A program made the position numbers and the translations under genes. Below are positions 1 through 7,792 of a stretch of 11,630 nt of DNA, piece by piece (the first letter of the stretch is position 1; the number at the start of each line of letters is the position of its first letter). The notes beneath the pieces are model-generated. The model did no database searches. It saw only the letters and a list, made by a program, of their open reading frames with translations, and had not been told where the DNA came from. Source of the DNA: Acidobacteriaceae bacterium (GTDB taxonomy: Bacteria > Acidobacteriota > Terriglobia > Terriglobales > Acidobacteriaceae); NCBI GenBank assembly GCA_003133425.1, contig PKXI01000222.1, forward strand, positions 9,671 to 21,300. The letters run 5' to 3'.

Positions 1-16
1 TACAACTGTAGTATTA

Positions 17-129
17 GAGCATTTTCGGAATACACGTAGACTTTTTGAGAGCATTGAAAGATGACTTTTTCTTGACGAAAAAGCCACTTAGCATAGTGCC
101 TTCGGTCTATACCAATTCCGAAAATGCTA
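17..129. repeat. Candidate MITE-like element: 14-bp perfect inverted repeat flanked by TA
   Basis: Bases 18-31 (AGCATTTTCGGAAT) are repeated exactly in inverted orientation at 115-128 (ATTCCGAAAATGCT). The dinucleotide TA stands just outside each arm, at 15-16 and 130-131, with one unmatched base between. The whole stretch is clearly richer in A and T than the flanking coding DNA. Inside it are a second perfect stem-loop (65-83) and a repeated octamer GACTTTTT (39-46 and 63-70). Short non-coding elements with terminal inverted repeats and TA duplications are typical of MITEs mobilised by IS630/Tc1-mariner transposases; that identity is inference. A long-stem transcript structure downstream of the GH97 gene is the main alternative. 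Confidence 0.4.
65..83. other. Perfect 7-bp stem-loop inside the inverted-repeat element
   Basis: CTTTTTC (65-71) pairs with GAAAAAG (77-83) across a 5-base loop TTGAC. The stem is almost all A-T. No clean T-run follows it on either strand, so I do not call it an intrinsic terminator. It lies downstream of the minus-strand GH97 gene and within the larger inverted repeat, so it may simply be internal structure of that element. Confidence 0.4.
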
Positions 130-151
130 TAGCGGTCAAAAAGCTCCGATT

Positions 152-2197
152 TTACGGTTTTTCCGCCGGATGAATCCATATTGCGTTTCCGCCCCCTGAA
201 ACCATGTGCACGTCCAGCACGGTATTCCGGTCGACGGGCTGCTTTGACAGGGTGGTATGCGTGGCTTCCACCGCCGCATCGGGCGCGTCCGCATAGATTT
301 CCGCCACATAGTTGCCCTCTCCCAGAAAGCTCAGCGAAACTTTTACATCGCGTTGATCCCAGTTGGTCAGCGAGCCCACATACCAGTCCTTGCCGCTGCG
401 GCGCGCCAGCGAAATCCATTCCATCGGTCTTCCGCCCACCGCGTGCACTTCGTCCCACGTGGCCGGAACCCGCTTGATAAAGTCGAATTCCTTTTGTCCC
501 GCGTAATGTTCAGGATAGTCAGATACCATCTGGAACTCGCCCTCGAAGACGACATACAACGCCAGCTCTTGCGCCCGCGTTCCCAGCCCCATGGGCATAA
601 AGTTGCGAGCCACAAAGTTCTCGCGATTGCTGTTGCCGAAGGCTCCCGGTGTGTAATCCATGGGTCCGGCCAGCATGCGCGTGAAGGGCAGTGTGACATT
701 GTGCGTCGGGCCCGTGCGGGAACTCCATTTCAGATACTCCTTGCCCATCACGCTTTCCCGCGTAATCAGATTCGGATAGGTCCGGCGCAATCCGTCCGGC
801 TTGTATGCGCCGTGGAAATCGATCATCAGATGATGTGCGGCCGCTGTCTCCACCACGCGATGATAAAAGCCCACCATCCACTGGTCGTCGCGATTCATGA
901 AGTCGATCTTCACGCCCGCAATGCCCCACTTCTCGAAAAGCGGAAAGGCCTGGTCCATGTATTTGTCCACTGAGGTCCAGTGCGACCACAGCCACAGCTT
1001 GACGTGTTTCTCCTTCGCGTAGCGAAGCAACTCCGGCATATCGACGTCTGGCGTCACCTTTGTGATGTCAGCAAGCGCAGAATAATCCTGCGGGCCGCTG
1101 CGATTCGCCATCGCCCAACCAGCATCGATCAGCATGTAGGGAAATCCCGATGCCGATGCGAAGTCGATGTAGTGCTTCATGGTCGCGGTATTCATGCCGG
1201 TCTTGAAGCTCACGCTTGGCGCGGCCTCGCCCGACCACCAGTCCCACGTTGACTTGCCGGCCTGAATCCACGATGTGTCCGCAATCTTCGACGGCGGATT
1301 CAGATTGAGAATAATGTTGGACTCGATCAGCTTCCCTGGCCCATCGCCAATCATGAACACGCGCCACGGGCTGTTGAAGGGCGTTGAGGTCTCCACAGCC
1401 ATACCCGGCACGGACTTGCCTGCCTCATTCACGTGCGGCGACAGGTCGGCCTTTATGTTGCGAGAACCGAACTTGCTGTCCTTGCGCAGATACATGCCCG
1501 CATAGTTGTCGATGTCGGCCTCGGTAATTGCGACCCAGCCGATGCCCGGCTCCTCAGTCAGAAATGGCAGCCCGATAAGCCAGTCACCGTGCAGCCCACT
1601 CACATTGCGTTGCTGGTACTCGTCTTCCCACGAAGATTGGTACCCGTCCAGAATCAACGGATACGCTGCTGCATCCTTGGCGTAGGCGAACTCTGTCAGC
1701 TCGTTTGCGATGCGGACTTGCTTGAGCGACGGCTGGTCCGGCACCAGATAACGGAAAGCGACTCCGTCGTCGAACGCGCGCGCCTCAACTGTAAGCTTGC
1801 GTCCACTCGCGTCCTCGAAATCCGCGCGCACACCGTTGTAGTGATCGCGCACGCTGCTGGTTTTGCCGACCGGGATGGTGTAAGTCTCGTCGACGCTCTC
1901 CGGCTGTGTGCTGGTAAGGTGCATGCCTGGACCCAGCGCCGGTTGTCCCACTAAATCCAGCCCAAGGCGTGCCGTTTCCATGAGACGCCGGCCGTGAAAC
2001 TCAACCGCGTAGCGCAAATCGGCGGCATTCAACTGCTCGCCGCTATCCTTTACCGCCGCGGCATCGAACAGCATCAGCGTGATCTGACCATTGGGCGAAG
2101 TCACCTTCACAGGCGTCGTGTTGTCGGTTTGAGCAGTTAGAGTTCCGGCGGTAAAGATCGCCAGCAAATATGGCAGAGTTGCGCGTAGAGTTGGCAT
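152..2197 (-). CDS. Secreted glycoside hydrolase family 97 (alpha-galactosidase/alpha-glucosidase)
   Basis: The 681-residue protein matches the GH97 layout: a signal peptide (about 1-22, ending TLTA before Q), an N-terminal beta-sandwich domain (about 28-290), a catalytic (beta/alpha)8 barrel (about 310-590) and a C-terminal beta domain ending near IWIHP. GH97 enzymes cleave terminal alpha-linked glucose or galactose from oligosaccharides in the periplasm or outside the cell. Visible motifs are KSTWDWWSG (315-323), LIDAGW (356-361), GVKIDFMNRDDQ (428-439) and GKEYLKW (485-491). Asp432 sits where retaining GH97 alpha-galactosidases carry their nucleophile, and Glu487 aligns with the family's general acid; both assignments rest on motif memory. 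I chose the ATG at 2197 because GGAG lies 5 nt upstream and the signal peptide follows at once. An in-frame start 37 codons earlier would put a Pro-rich stretch before the signal. Substrate is uncertain. Confidence 0.9.
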   Translation of the reverse strand: MPTLRATLPYLLAIFTAGTLTAQTDNTTPVKVTSPNGQITLMLFDAAAVKDSGEQLNAADLRYAVEFHGRRLMETARLGLDLVGQPALGPGMHLTSTQPESVDETYTIPVGKTSSVRDHYNGVRADFEDASGRKLTVEARAFDDGVAFRYLVPDQPSLKQVRIANELTEFAYAKDAAAYPLILDGYQSSWEDEYQQRNVSGLHGDWLIGLPFLTEEPGIGWVAITEADIDNYAGMYLRKDSKFGSRNIKADLSPHVNEAGKSVPGMAVETSTPFNSPWRVFMIGDGPGKLIESNIILNLNPPSKIADTSWIQAGKSTWDWWSGEAAPSVSFKTGMNTATMKHYIDFASASGFPYMLIDAGWAMANRSGPQDYSALADITKVTPDVDMPELLRYAKEKHVKLWLWSHWTSVDKYMDQAFPLFEKWGIAGVKIDFMNRDDQWMVGFYHRVVETAAAHHLMIDFHGAYKPDGLRRTYPNLITRESVMGKEYLKWSSRTGPTHNVTLPFTRMLAGPMDYTPGAFGNSNRENFVARNFMPMGLGTRAQELALYVVFEGEFQMVSDYPEHYAGQKEFDFIKRVPATWDEVHAVGGRPMEWISLARRSGKDWYVGSLTNWDQRDVKVSLSFLGEGNYVAEIYADAPDAAVEATHTTLSKQPVDRNTVLDVHMVSGGGNAIWIHPAEKP

Positions 2198-2497
2198 GGT
2201 TTCTCCGTACGGCCCGGATGCAACGGCACTATGTGTTCCGGGAACGCCCCAGTATACTGCCGGCCGCTCTGGCGCAGGCTCGTCAGGGTTTGGGTGCCAT
2301 CGACGCAAGGCCGGCTGGCACAGATTTGAATCCCACCCGCGGCCAAATATGGCTTGTCTCTTCAGGATGGGATATTCTTCTCTGCGGCCTGAGAACAGAG
2401 CTTCAATCTACGCCCTGAATTCATGCTGATAAGCAAATGGACCGCTTTGAAGCCGGTTCTTCCATCGCAAATGCGCCACTGTTAAGAGAGGTTTTCA
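2198..2497. other. 300-bp divergent intergenic region
   Basis: This stretch separates the GH97 gene (minus) from the PD40-repeat protein (plus) and should hold promoters for both. Besides the TATACT/palindrome near the GH97 side there is a weak stem-loop, TTCTC (2377-2381) with GAGAA (2390-2394). I see no convincing -35/-10 pair for the plus-strand gene. Short reading frames here lack any recognisable protein features and I treat them as chance. Confidence 0.5.
2235..2256 (-). promoter_or_regulatory. Possible GH97 promoter -10 with overlapping palindrome
   Basis: Reading the minus strand, TATACT at 2256-2251 is a good -10 hexamer. It would start transcription near 2244, giving a leader of about 47 nt before the GH97 ATG. 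The perfect palindrome GTTCCGGGAAC (2235-2245) covers that predicted start, a typical place for a repressor operator. No convincing -35 hexamer is found 16-18 nt upstream, so the promoter would need an activator or is not real. The regulator is unknown. Confidence 0.3.
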
Positions 2498-4024
2498 ATG
2501 TATCCACGTTCTTTATCTTCAATAGCAAATCTCGGAGCCATTGCCGTATTCGCGCTTGCTCCCGTCGCGATGCTCGGCGCCTCCCAGCCGCTCGGAATCT
2601 TCTCAGGCCAGCAGGACGTCGGTACAGTGCTTCATGCCGGTTCCGCGCAATACGACAAAGCGCACGACACGTATACGGTGAGCGGCAGTGGCGAGAACAT
2701 GTGGTTCGGCTTGGACGACATTCACTTTGTCTGGAAGAAAGTTTCCGGAGATGTTGCCCTCACTTCCAGCATCGCCATCCTTGGCACCGGCGGCGATCCC
2801 CATCGCAAAGCAGTTCTCATGATTCGACAGACCCTGGACGGTAACTCGCCCCAAGTCGATCTGGCTGTGCACGGAGTCGGGCTTACTTCGCTGCAATTCC
2901 GCGACGCTCCCGGTGCCGACATGCACGAGGTCCAATCCAACGTATCTGCTCCTCCCACGGTGCGCCTCGAGAAGCGCGGCAACTTCTTCTATGCCTTCGT
3001 CTCTGGCAAGGACGGCAAGTTACGGCCCTCAGGCGCCTCCACAAAGATTGAGATCACCGGCGAGTTCTACATCGGAATCGGCGTCTGCGCGCATAACAAG
3101 GATGCGGTCGAGAAGGCCGTCTTCTCCCATGTAAAACTCGAACCTCTCTCGCCAGCGACCGGAAAGCCGGTTCTGCTGAGCGCGCTGGAAACCGTCGCCG
3201 TCACTTCCACTGACCGCGGTGTCGAATACGTTGCGGCCGCGCACTTTGAGGCGCCAAACTGGACTCGCGACGGCTCGGCGTTCATCTTCAATCAAGAGGG
3301 CACCCTCCGCCGCCTAGCCGTCGGCAGCGCCGAGCCCGTGACGATTGACACCGCTCCCCAGATCCATTGCAACAACGATCATGGCCTCTCCCCCGACGGC
3401 CAGATGCTGGCCATCAGCGACGGTTCACCGGAAGACCATAAATCGCGCGTCTATGTTGTGCCGCTCGCCGGAGGCACGCCGCGGCAGCTAACCAAAGATG
3501 GCCCTTCGTACTGGCATGGCTGGTCGCCTGACGGCAAAACCGTTGCCTTCACCGGAGAGCGCGGCGGCAACTTCGACATTTACACCGTCCCCGTAGCGGG
3601 CGGCGAACAAACCCGGCTCACGACTGCCGAAGGCCTGGACGATGGTCCCGAATACTCGCCAGACGGCGCATACATCTATTTCAACTCTGAGCGCACGGGT
3701 CACATGCAAATCTGGCGCATGAAGCCCGACGGCACCGGGCAGGAACAGTTCATCAACGACGACAGCAACGACTGGTTCCCGCACATCTCGCCCGATGGGC
3801 AATGGATGGTTTTTCTGGCCTACGAGGCAGGCGTGACGGGACACCCCGGCGAGAAGGTGGTGGAAATACGGCTCATGTCAATGAAGGACAAGTCGGTGCA
3901 TGTGCAGGCTCGCATCTTTGGAGGGCAGGGAACAATTAACGTTCCTTCCTGGTCGCCAGACAGCCACAGGTTCGCCTTTGTCAGCTATGAGCTGCTGCCG
4001 GAAGAGAGTGTGACTGGGAAGTAG
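2498..4024 (+). CDS. Secreted lectin-like domain plus PD40/TolB-like beta-propeller protein
   Basis: The 508-residue product begins with a signal peptide (about 1-28, hydrophobic core LGAIAVFALAPVAM, likely cut after LGA or LGAS). Residues 30-215 look like a concanavalin-type beta-sandwich resembling DUF1349-like domains, with WFGLDDIHFVWKKVSGD (69-85) as the landmark. From about 245 to 500 it carries five or six propeller repeats with the PD40 signature: SPDGQMLAISDG, SPDGKTVAFTGERGGNFDIY, SPDGAYIYFNSERTGHMQIW, SPDGQWMVFLAY and SPDSHRFAFVSY. PD40 repeats occur in TolB and many exported sugar- or peptide-related proteins; this is not TolB itself, as the TolB N-terminal domain is absent. I infer a binding role for glycans or proteins in the periplasm; no catalytic motif is visible. 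The start is supported by GAGAGG six bases upstream of the ATG. It is divergent from GH97, so a shared carbohydrate context is possible but not shown. Confidence 0.8.
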   Translation: MYPRSLSSIANLGAIAVFALAPVAMLGASQPLGIFSGQQDVGTVLHAGSAQYDKAHDTYTVSGSGENMWFGLDDIHFVWKKVSGDVALTSSIAILGTGGDPHRKAVLMIRQTLDGNSPQVDLAVHGVGLTSLQFRDAPGADMHEVQSNVSAPPTVRLEKRGNFFYAFVSGKDGKLRPSGASTKIEITGEFYIGIGVCAHNKDAVEKAVFSHVKLEPLSPATGKPVLLSALETVAVTSTDRGVEYVAAAHFEAPNWTRDGSAFIFNQEGTLRRLAVGSAEPVTIDTAPQIHCNNDHGLSPDGQMLAISDGSPEDHKSRVYVVPLAGGTPRQLTKDGPSYWHGWSPDGKTVAFTGERGGNFDIYTVPVAGGEQTRLTTAEGLDDGPEYSPDGAYIYFNSERTGHMQIWRMKPDGTGQEQFINDDSNDWFPHISPDGQWMVFLAYEAGVTGHPGEKVVEIRLMSMKDKSVHVQARIFGGQGTINVPSWSPDSHRFAFVSYELLPEESVTGK

Positions 4025-4039
4025 ACTGGGAGCCCGGCG

Positions 4040-4789
4040 TCAGCCGCCCATGAACATTCCGCCGTTCACGTCCAGCACGTGGCCCGTGATGTATGCGGCC
4101 GCATCCGAAGCCAGAAAAACGACCGGCTGTGCAATCTCCGCGTCCGTTCCTGCGCGTCCCAGCGGAATCTGGGCCATCATCGCCACCCGCTGTTTCTCGT
4201 CCAGCACCGCCGTCATCGGCGTCTCAATGTAGCCTGGAGCCACCGCGTTCACCGTGATTCCCCGCGATGCCACTTCGCGCGCCATCGAACGCGTGAACCC
4301 GATCAGCGCGGCCTTGCTGGCCGCATAGTTTACTTGGCCCGCCTGGCCGGTGCGGCCCACCACGCTTGAAATGTTAATGATGCGTCCCCAGCGGTTCTTC
4401 AGCATCGGGCGCAGCAGCGCCTGCGTGAGCAGAAAAGCCCCCGTCACGTTGGTCGCCAGCACGTCGTCCCAATCGGCGCGCTTCATCGCCATCATCAGGC
4501 CATCGCGCGTGATGCCCGCATTATTCACCAGGATCTCAACCTTGCCGAAGCGCTCCAGCACCGCCTTCGCACCAGCCTTGATCGACTCCTCGTTCGACAC
4601 ATCGAGCGCAAACGCCGCCGCTTGCCCGCCGGCCGCTTCGATCTCCGCCACCGCCTCGGCCAATTTTGCCTGGTTCCGCGCCGCCAGCGCCACTGTTGCC
4701 CCGGCGCGTGCCAACTCCAGCGCACACGCCCGCCCTATTCCCTGCGAAGCGCCGGTTACCAGCGCAATTCTTCCCTGCAAGTTCGCCAT
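4040..4789 (-). CDS. fabG: 3-oxoacyl-[acyl-carrier-protein] reductase FabG
   Basis: This 249-residue short-chain dehydrogenase has the length of classical FabG, which reduces 3-oxoacyl-ACP with NADPH in each cycle of fatty acid elongation in the cytoplasm. It shows the nucleotide-binding TGASQGIG (12-19), NNAG (89-92), the catalytic Asn114 in LATNVTG, Ser142, Tyr155 and Lys159 (YAASK), then PGYIETPMT (185-193) and the typical C-terminus NGGMFMGG. Other SDR reductases share these motifs, but the overall wording is that of true FabG. I chose the ATG at 4789. An in-frame TTG at 4852 would add 21 residues but lies upstream of the likely -10 element. The Shine-Dalgarno is weak (AAGAG, about 4 nt from the ATG). 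The gene follows the polytopic membrane protein by 66 nt and converges on the PD40 gene with only 15 nt between stops. Confidence 0.93.
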   Translation of the reverse strand: MANLQGRIALVTGASQGIGRACALELARAGATVALAARNQAKLAEAVAEIEAAGGQAAAFALDVSNEESIKAGAKAVLERFGKVEILVNNAGITRDGLMMAMKRADWDDVLATNVTGAFLLTQALLRPMLKNRWGRIINISSVVGRTGQAGQVNYAASKAALIGFTRSMAREVASRGITVNAVAPGYIETPMTAVLDEKQRVAMMAQIPLGRAGTDAEIAQPVVFLASDAAAYITGHVLDVNGGMFMGG

Positions 4790-4837
4790 AAATCTCTTGT
4801 CAACCCGCGCGCACAACTCCGCACCCTTCCGTCCATC

Positions 4838-4843
4838 ATTATA
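4838..4843 (-). promoter_or_regulatory. Perfect -10 hexamer of a probable fabG promoter
   Basis: On the minus strand TATAAT lies at 4843-4838, just after the stop of the upstream membrane protein gene (4858-4856). Transcription would begin near 4831 and give a leader of about 42 nt to the fabG ATG. The -35 region at 17 nt spacing reads CAAAAT, a poor match to TTGACA and inside the preceding gene. I infer a secondary promoter that lets fabG be made independently of the upstream electron-transfer genes. Confidence 0.45.
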
Positions 4844-4855
4844 AGTGTGCAAGAG

Positions 4856-6553
4856 TCACGATTTTGGTAGCAGGCGGGCCACGCGAGGAACCACGATCAA
4901 CGTGATCGCAAACAGGAAGATTGAAGCGGCAATGAACTCAAGGTGCCCGTGGCGCAAATCTTCCAACACCAGCTTTACTGCCAGGAGCGCAAGTGTGGCG
5001 TATCCAATCCGGGTCAACTCCATCCGGCGCCAGTGCGAACCGCTGAACGCCAATGCAATCGCCGTCGCGCACAATGTGAATGTGCGAATGAAGGCCAGAT
5101 GATGGGCGGCTGGAATGATCCCAAGCGCAACCAGTCCCAGCAGTCCTTCCACCACAAGCGCCGCTGCCGCGCCAATGGCCAGCGCTGCAAACACAATAGG
5201 GAGAATCTGCTGCCGCCACGATTCCTCTGGGCAAGGCTTCATCACGGCATAACAGAGCACTGTATAGGCCGAGACAAGGTATATACCCCACCCAGGTGCG
5301 CCCGGAAGCGCCCCGGCCAAGGCGCTGAAGATAAAGTTCAGCAATCCGGAGACCGTTGCCGCCGCCAAAAGAAACACCACACCGTGAAGTTCAAGAGCCG
5401 ACCGGCGCAACCTGACACCCGCAAAGGTTGCCGCAACCGCAGCCACGCTGAGCCACGGCCCCTGCCAAAACGTCGGCAGACACAACAAGGTGCCGGCAAG
5501 AAAAAGCGCGCCGCTCCAGGTAGCAAACACGAAGTAATTGCGCCGTTCAGTAGCATGATCGAAGTGGACAAATGCGGCAGCATAGCCTGCACCCGATAAC
5601 GCCACACAGAAAATCCCCAAAGCAGTTGCACTAGCGGGCGGCCCGAAGTAGATAAGGCTGCAAGCTGCCAGCAGGAACGCAATCATGGTCTGGATCGTGT
5701 CGAATACCGTGATTGTCTTCCCCTTCAGCACAGTCCTGTAGATCAGACTCACGCCGAGGATCAGAAACAGCCCCAGGCCCGGCGCAAGCAATGTTGCCGT
5801 GCTCAACGACGGATAATTTCCCCGCGTGCTTTGCGGGCTGGAGTAGATATAAATCAGAGCCCAGATTGCCACATCGGCAGCCAGAGCGACCAATACCCGC
5901 ACGCCTGTGTCGCGATCGCGTCCCGCTCCGTACTCGCAGATCAGCACCATCAGCAAAAGCAGCGCGATGAACGGCGTCATCTGGTGCGTGGCGATCGACA
6001 GCGACAGAGCGATTGCAATTCCTGTAACGTTGGCTACCCACAACACCGGGGCAAAATCGCGCTTCCACGCCAACGCTGACGCTGCAATTACAAACCCGCA
6101 AACGACCCCGGCCGTCAACGGCGCAGTCAGTACGCTGAAGCGCAGAGTTAGCTCCCACAGCATCGGTGCCAGGATCAAAGCGGATGTGCAGGCATATGTT
6201 GTGCCCGCCAGCCAATCTCCGGCCTTTGCGCGCGAAGCCCACACCAGCCAAGCAAGAGCGTACAAAATGGCAACTGCCGCCACCGCCGTCCTTGGCAGCG
6301 AACTCGATTCCGCCAGCGCCCTTAGCAGGTAGGCTCCGGCAATGCCGAGCATGGCCTTGCCCAGCACCGGAAACACTCCGCCGGTCAGCGATCCTGAAAG
6401 TTTTTCGCCGGCCTGTGCCTCCGGCAATGAACCTGGCTCCTGCACCGGAAGTGGACTGGGCGCCCCCGCTGGATGTTCGAGGACATAGACCCGGCGCTCC
6501 AGTGTTTCCAGGCGAGTCACGAGCCGATTTATTTCGTCGGGAAGATCTACCAT
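4856..6553 (-). CDS. Polytopic membrane protein with N-terminal coiled coil (DUF2339-like)
   Basis: The 565-residue protein starts with a short cytosolic coiled coil (about 5-27, heptads in INRLVTRLETLERRVYVLE). A Pro-rich linker (28-50) follows, then about 14-16 hydrophobic helices that fill the rest of the chain. The order coiled coil, linker, many helices, and the first-helix wording LGKAMLGIAGAYLLRAL recall DUF2339 membrane proteins, whose function is unknown; I am not certain of the family. No catalytic or cofactor motif is visible. It lies 35 nt after the nrfD-like gene on the same strand, so it is probably cotranscribed with the redox module, although this may not mean a shared role. 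Two starts are possible, GTG at 6562 and ATG at 6553. I prefer the ATG because GGTGG lies about 6 nt upstream, but the difference is only three residues. Confidence 0.7.
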   Translation of the reverse strand: MVDLPDEINRLVTRLETLERRVYVLEHPAGAPSPLPVQEPGSLPEAQAGEKLSGSLTGGVFPVLGKAMLGIAGAYLLRALAESSSLPRTAVAAVAILYALAWLVWASRAKAGDWLAGTTYACTSALILAPMLWELTLRFSVLTAPLTAGVVCGFVIAASALAWKRDFAPVLWVANVTGIAIALSLSIATHQMTPFIALLLLMVLICEYGAGRDRDTGVRVLVALAADVAIWALIYIYSSPQSTRGNYPSLSTATLLAPGLGLFLILGVSLIYRTVLKGKTITVFDTIQTMIAFLLAACSLIYFGPPASATALGIFCVALSGAGYAAAFVHFDHATERRNYFVFATWSGALFLAGTLLCLPTFWQGPWLSVAAVAATFAGVRLRRSALELHGVVFLLAAATVSGLLNFIFSALAGALPGAPGWGIYLVSAYTVLCYAVMKPCPEESWRQQILPIVFAALAIGAAAALVVEGLLGLVALGIIPAAHHLAFIRTFTLCATAIALAFSGSHWRRMELTRIGYATLALLAVKLVLEDLRHGHLEFIAASIFLFAITLIVVPRVARLLPKS

Positions 6554-6588
6554 CACTTCCACCCGATCCCGTTCAAGTCCTGCTGTTC

Positions 6589-7767
6589 TCAGTCCGCGGC
6601 AACAGCCTTATGCGCGTGGTTCTCACCCCACGGAGGAAGCAGCTTCATCAATATCCACAGGAAGATAAAGGGCAAAATGGTTAAAGCAATCGCCGCCAAC
6701 AGTCCCTCGCGCGTCACCAGGGCCATCTTGTAGGTCGTGTACCCCAAGAAGCTTTTCGAGAACAACTGTCCGCCGATCACCACGTTCCAGCGCATCGCAA
6801 AGATGCCGACCATCGTCAGGCTTCCGGCCACCGCATAAATGCGCTTGCGCACAATCTCCGGCAATTTAGTCACCTGGGTAATGCCCAGCAGGATAATTGG
6901 TACCAGAGTTCCCAGTGATATCTGGATGACAATGTGCGGAATGAAGAGCTGCGTGTGGACCAGGAAGTCCAGGCTGCGGAACGATTCATCAGCTTCGTAA
7001 ATTCGGTGAATCAGGTCCAGCATCTCCAGGCTGAAATCGATGATGAAGATGTAGAAAAGATACATCGCAATCGTGTCCACGCAGCGTATATCAATTTTGA
7101 GCCCGCGCAGTTTGGTCAGCGCCATGTACAGCAGCATTACCGCTGCAATCCCCGACACCATCGCCGAGAAGATAAACACCACCGGCATCAGCGGCGACGA
7201 CCACCACGGATTGGCCTTGATCGATCCGAAGATAAATCCCACATAGCCGTGCAGCATAAATGCTGAAGGAATACCGATGATCGTTACGATCCAGCCCACC
7301 CGCTCGTCGATTGCCAGCGAACGCTTGCTGATGTTGGTTGATCCCAGCGTCATCACTTTGTAGATCAACCGCAGCAAGCCTTTCGACTCCTGCGACCACA
7401 GCACGATGTCGCGCCGGTAATCCAGCCAGATCTCCAACACCAGCACGGCCATCAGGTACCACAGGTACACATACCCGAACATCGCCATTGCCGATGTGCT
7501 GTGCGGGGTAAAGTACATCTCCGGCGAGCGCTCCGGATGCCCCAGGTGCAACTGCAGCGGCAGTGGCGCATCAAGCAGAAACGCCAACGCCGTCAGCAGC
7601 GCCAACCGGTAAGTCGGCTTGACCGCGTCAACATTGAACACGCGCTCCAGCGACGCCAGGATGAACGCGCCCGCCACCAACCCCGTGATGAAAGGGTACA
7701 AAACGATCAGCACGCTCCATTGGAGCTCAATTTCATTCGGATACATGAAGCCTTCAACACCACTCAT
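6589..7767 (-). CDS. NrfD/HybB-like quinone-reactive membrane subunit
   Basis: The 392-residue integral membrane protein belongs to the NrfD/PsrC family, with about nine or ten hydrophobic helices. In this family the subunit exchanges electrons and protons between the (mena)quinone pool and a partner iron-sulfur protein on the periplasmic side. Landmarks are LHLGHPERS (73-81), PWWSSPLMP (187-195) and the near C-terminal MRWNVVIGGQ (325-334), a strong signature of HybB-type members. The length equals that usual for HybB. It follows the iron-sulfur protein gene after 63 nt and precedes the membrane protein gene. The start ATG at 7767 has GAAGAG just upstream; a second ATG seven codons later (7746) is also possible. 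Direction of electron flow (quinol oxidation or quinone reduction) cannot be read from the sequence. Confidence 0.88.
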   Translation of the reverse strand: MSGVEGFMYPNEIELQWSVLIVLYPFITGLVAGAFILASLERVFNVDAVKPTYRLALLTALAFLLDAPLPLQLHLGHPERSPEMYFTPHSTSAMAMFGYVYLWYLMAVLVLEIWLDYRRDIVLWSQESKGLLRLIYKVMTLGSTNISKRSLAIDERVGWIVTIIGIPSAFMLHGYVGFIFGSIKANPWWSSPLMPVVFIFSAMVSGIAAVMLLYMALTKLRGLKIDIRCVDTIAMYLFYIFIIDFSLEMLDLIHRIYEADESFRSLDFLVHTQLFIPHIVIQISLGTLVPIILLGITQVTKLPEIVRKRIYAVAGSLTMVGIFAMRWNVVIGGQLFSKSFLGYTTYKMALVTREGLLAAIALTILPFIFLWILMKLLPPWGENHAHKAVAAD

Positions 7768-7792
7768 AACTCTTCACCAATCCTCGATAGTT

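Noticed and set aside
130..160. Possible intrinsic terminator for the GH97 gene (CCG/CGG stem followed by TTTTT on the minus strand)
   Set aside because: The stem is only three GC pairs with weak A-T extension and an interruption before the T-run, too weak to call.
257..973. Plus-strand open frame opposite the GH97 gene
   Set aside because: No ribosome binding site or known motif; composition is that of a reversed GC-rich coding strand and the GH97 frame opposite is strongly supported.
2309..2330. TGGCACAGATTTGAA resembles a sigma-54 promoter
   Set aside because: The -12 element reads TTGA rather than TTGC and the spacing is one base short, so it does not meet the sigma-54 consensus.
2318..2345. 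TTTGAATCCCACC resembles a tRNA T-loop and 3' half
   Set aside because: The flanking bases do not form a 5-bp T stem and no anticodon or acceptor arm can be drawn upstream.
4790..4852. Longer fabG start at a TTG (4852), adding 21 residues
   Set aside because: The TTG lies upstream of the likely -10 hexamer, the extension lacks family similarity, and the ATG at 4789 gives the normal FabG length.
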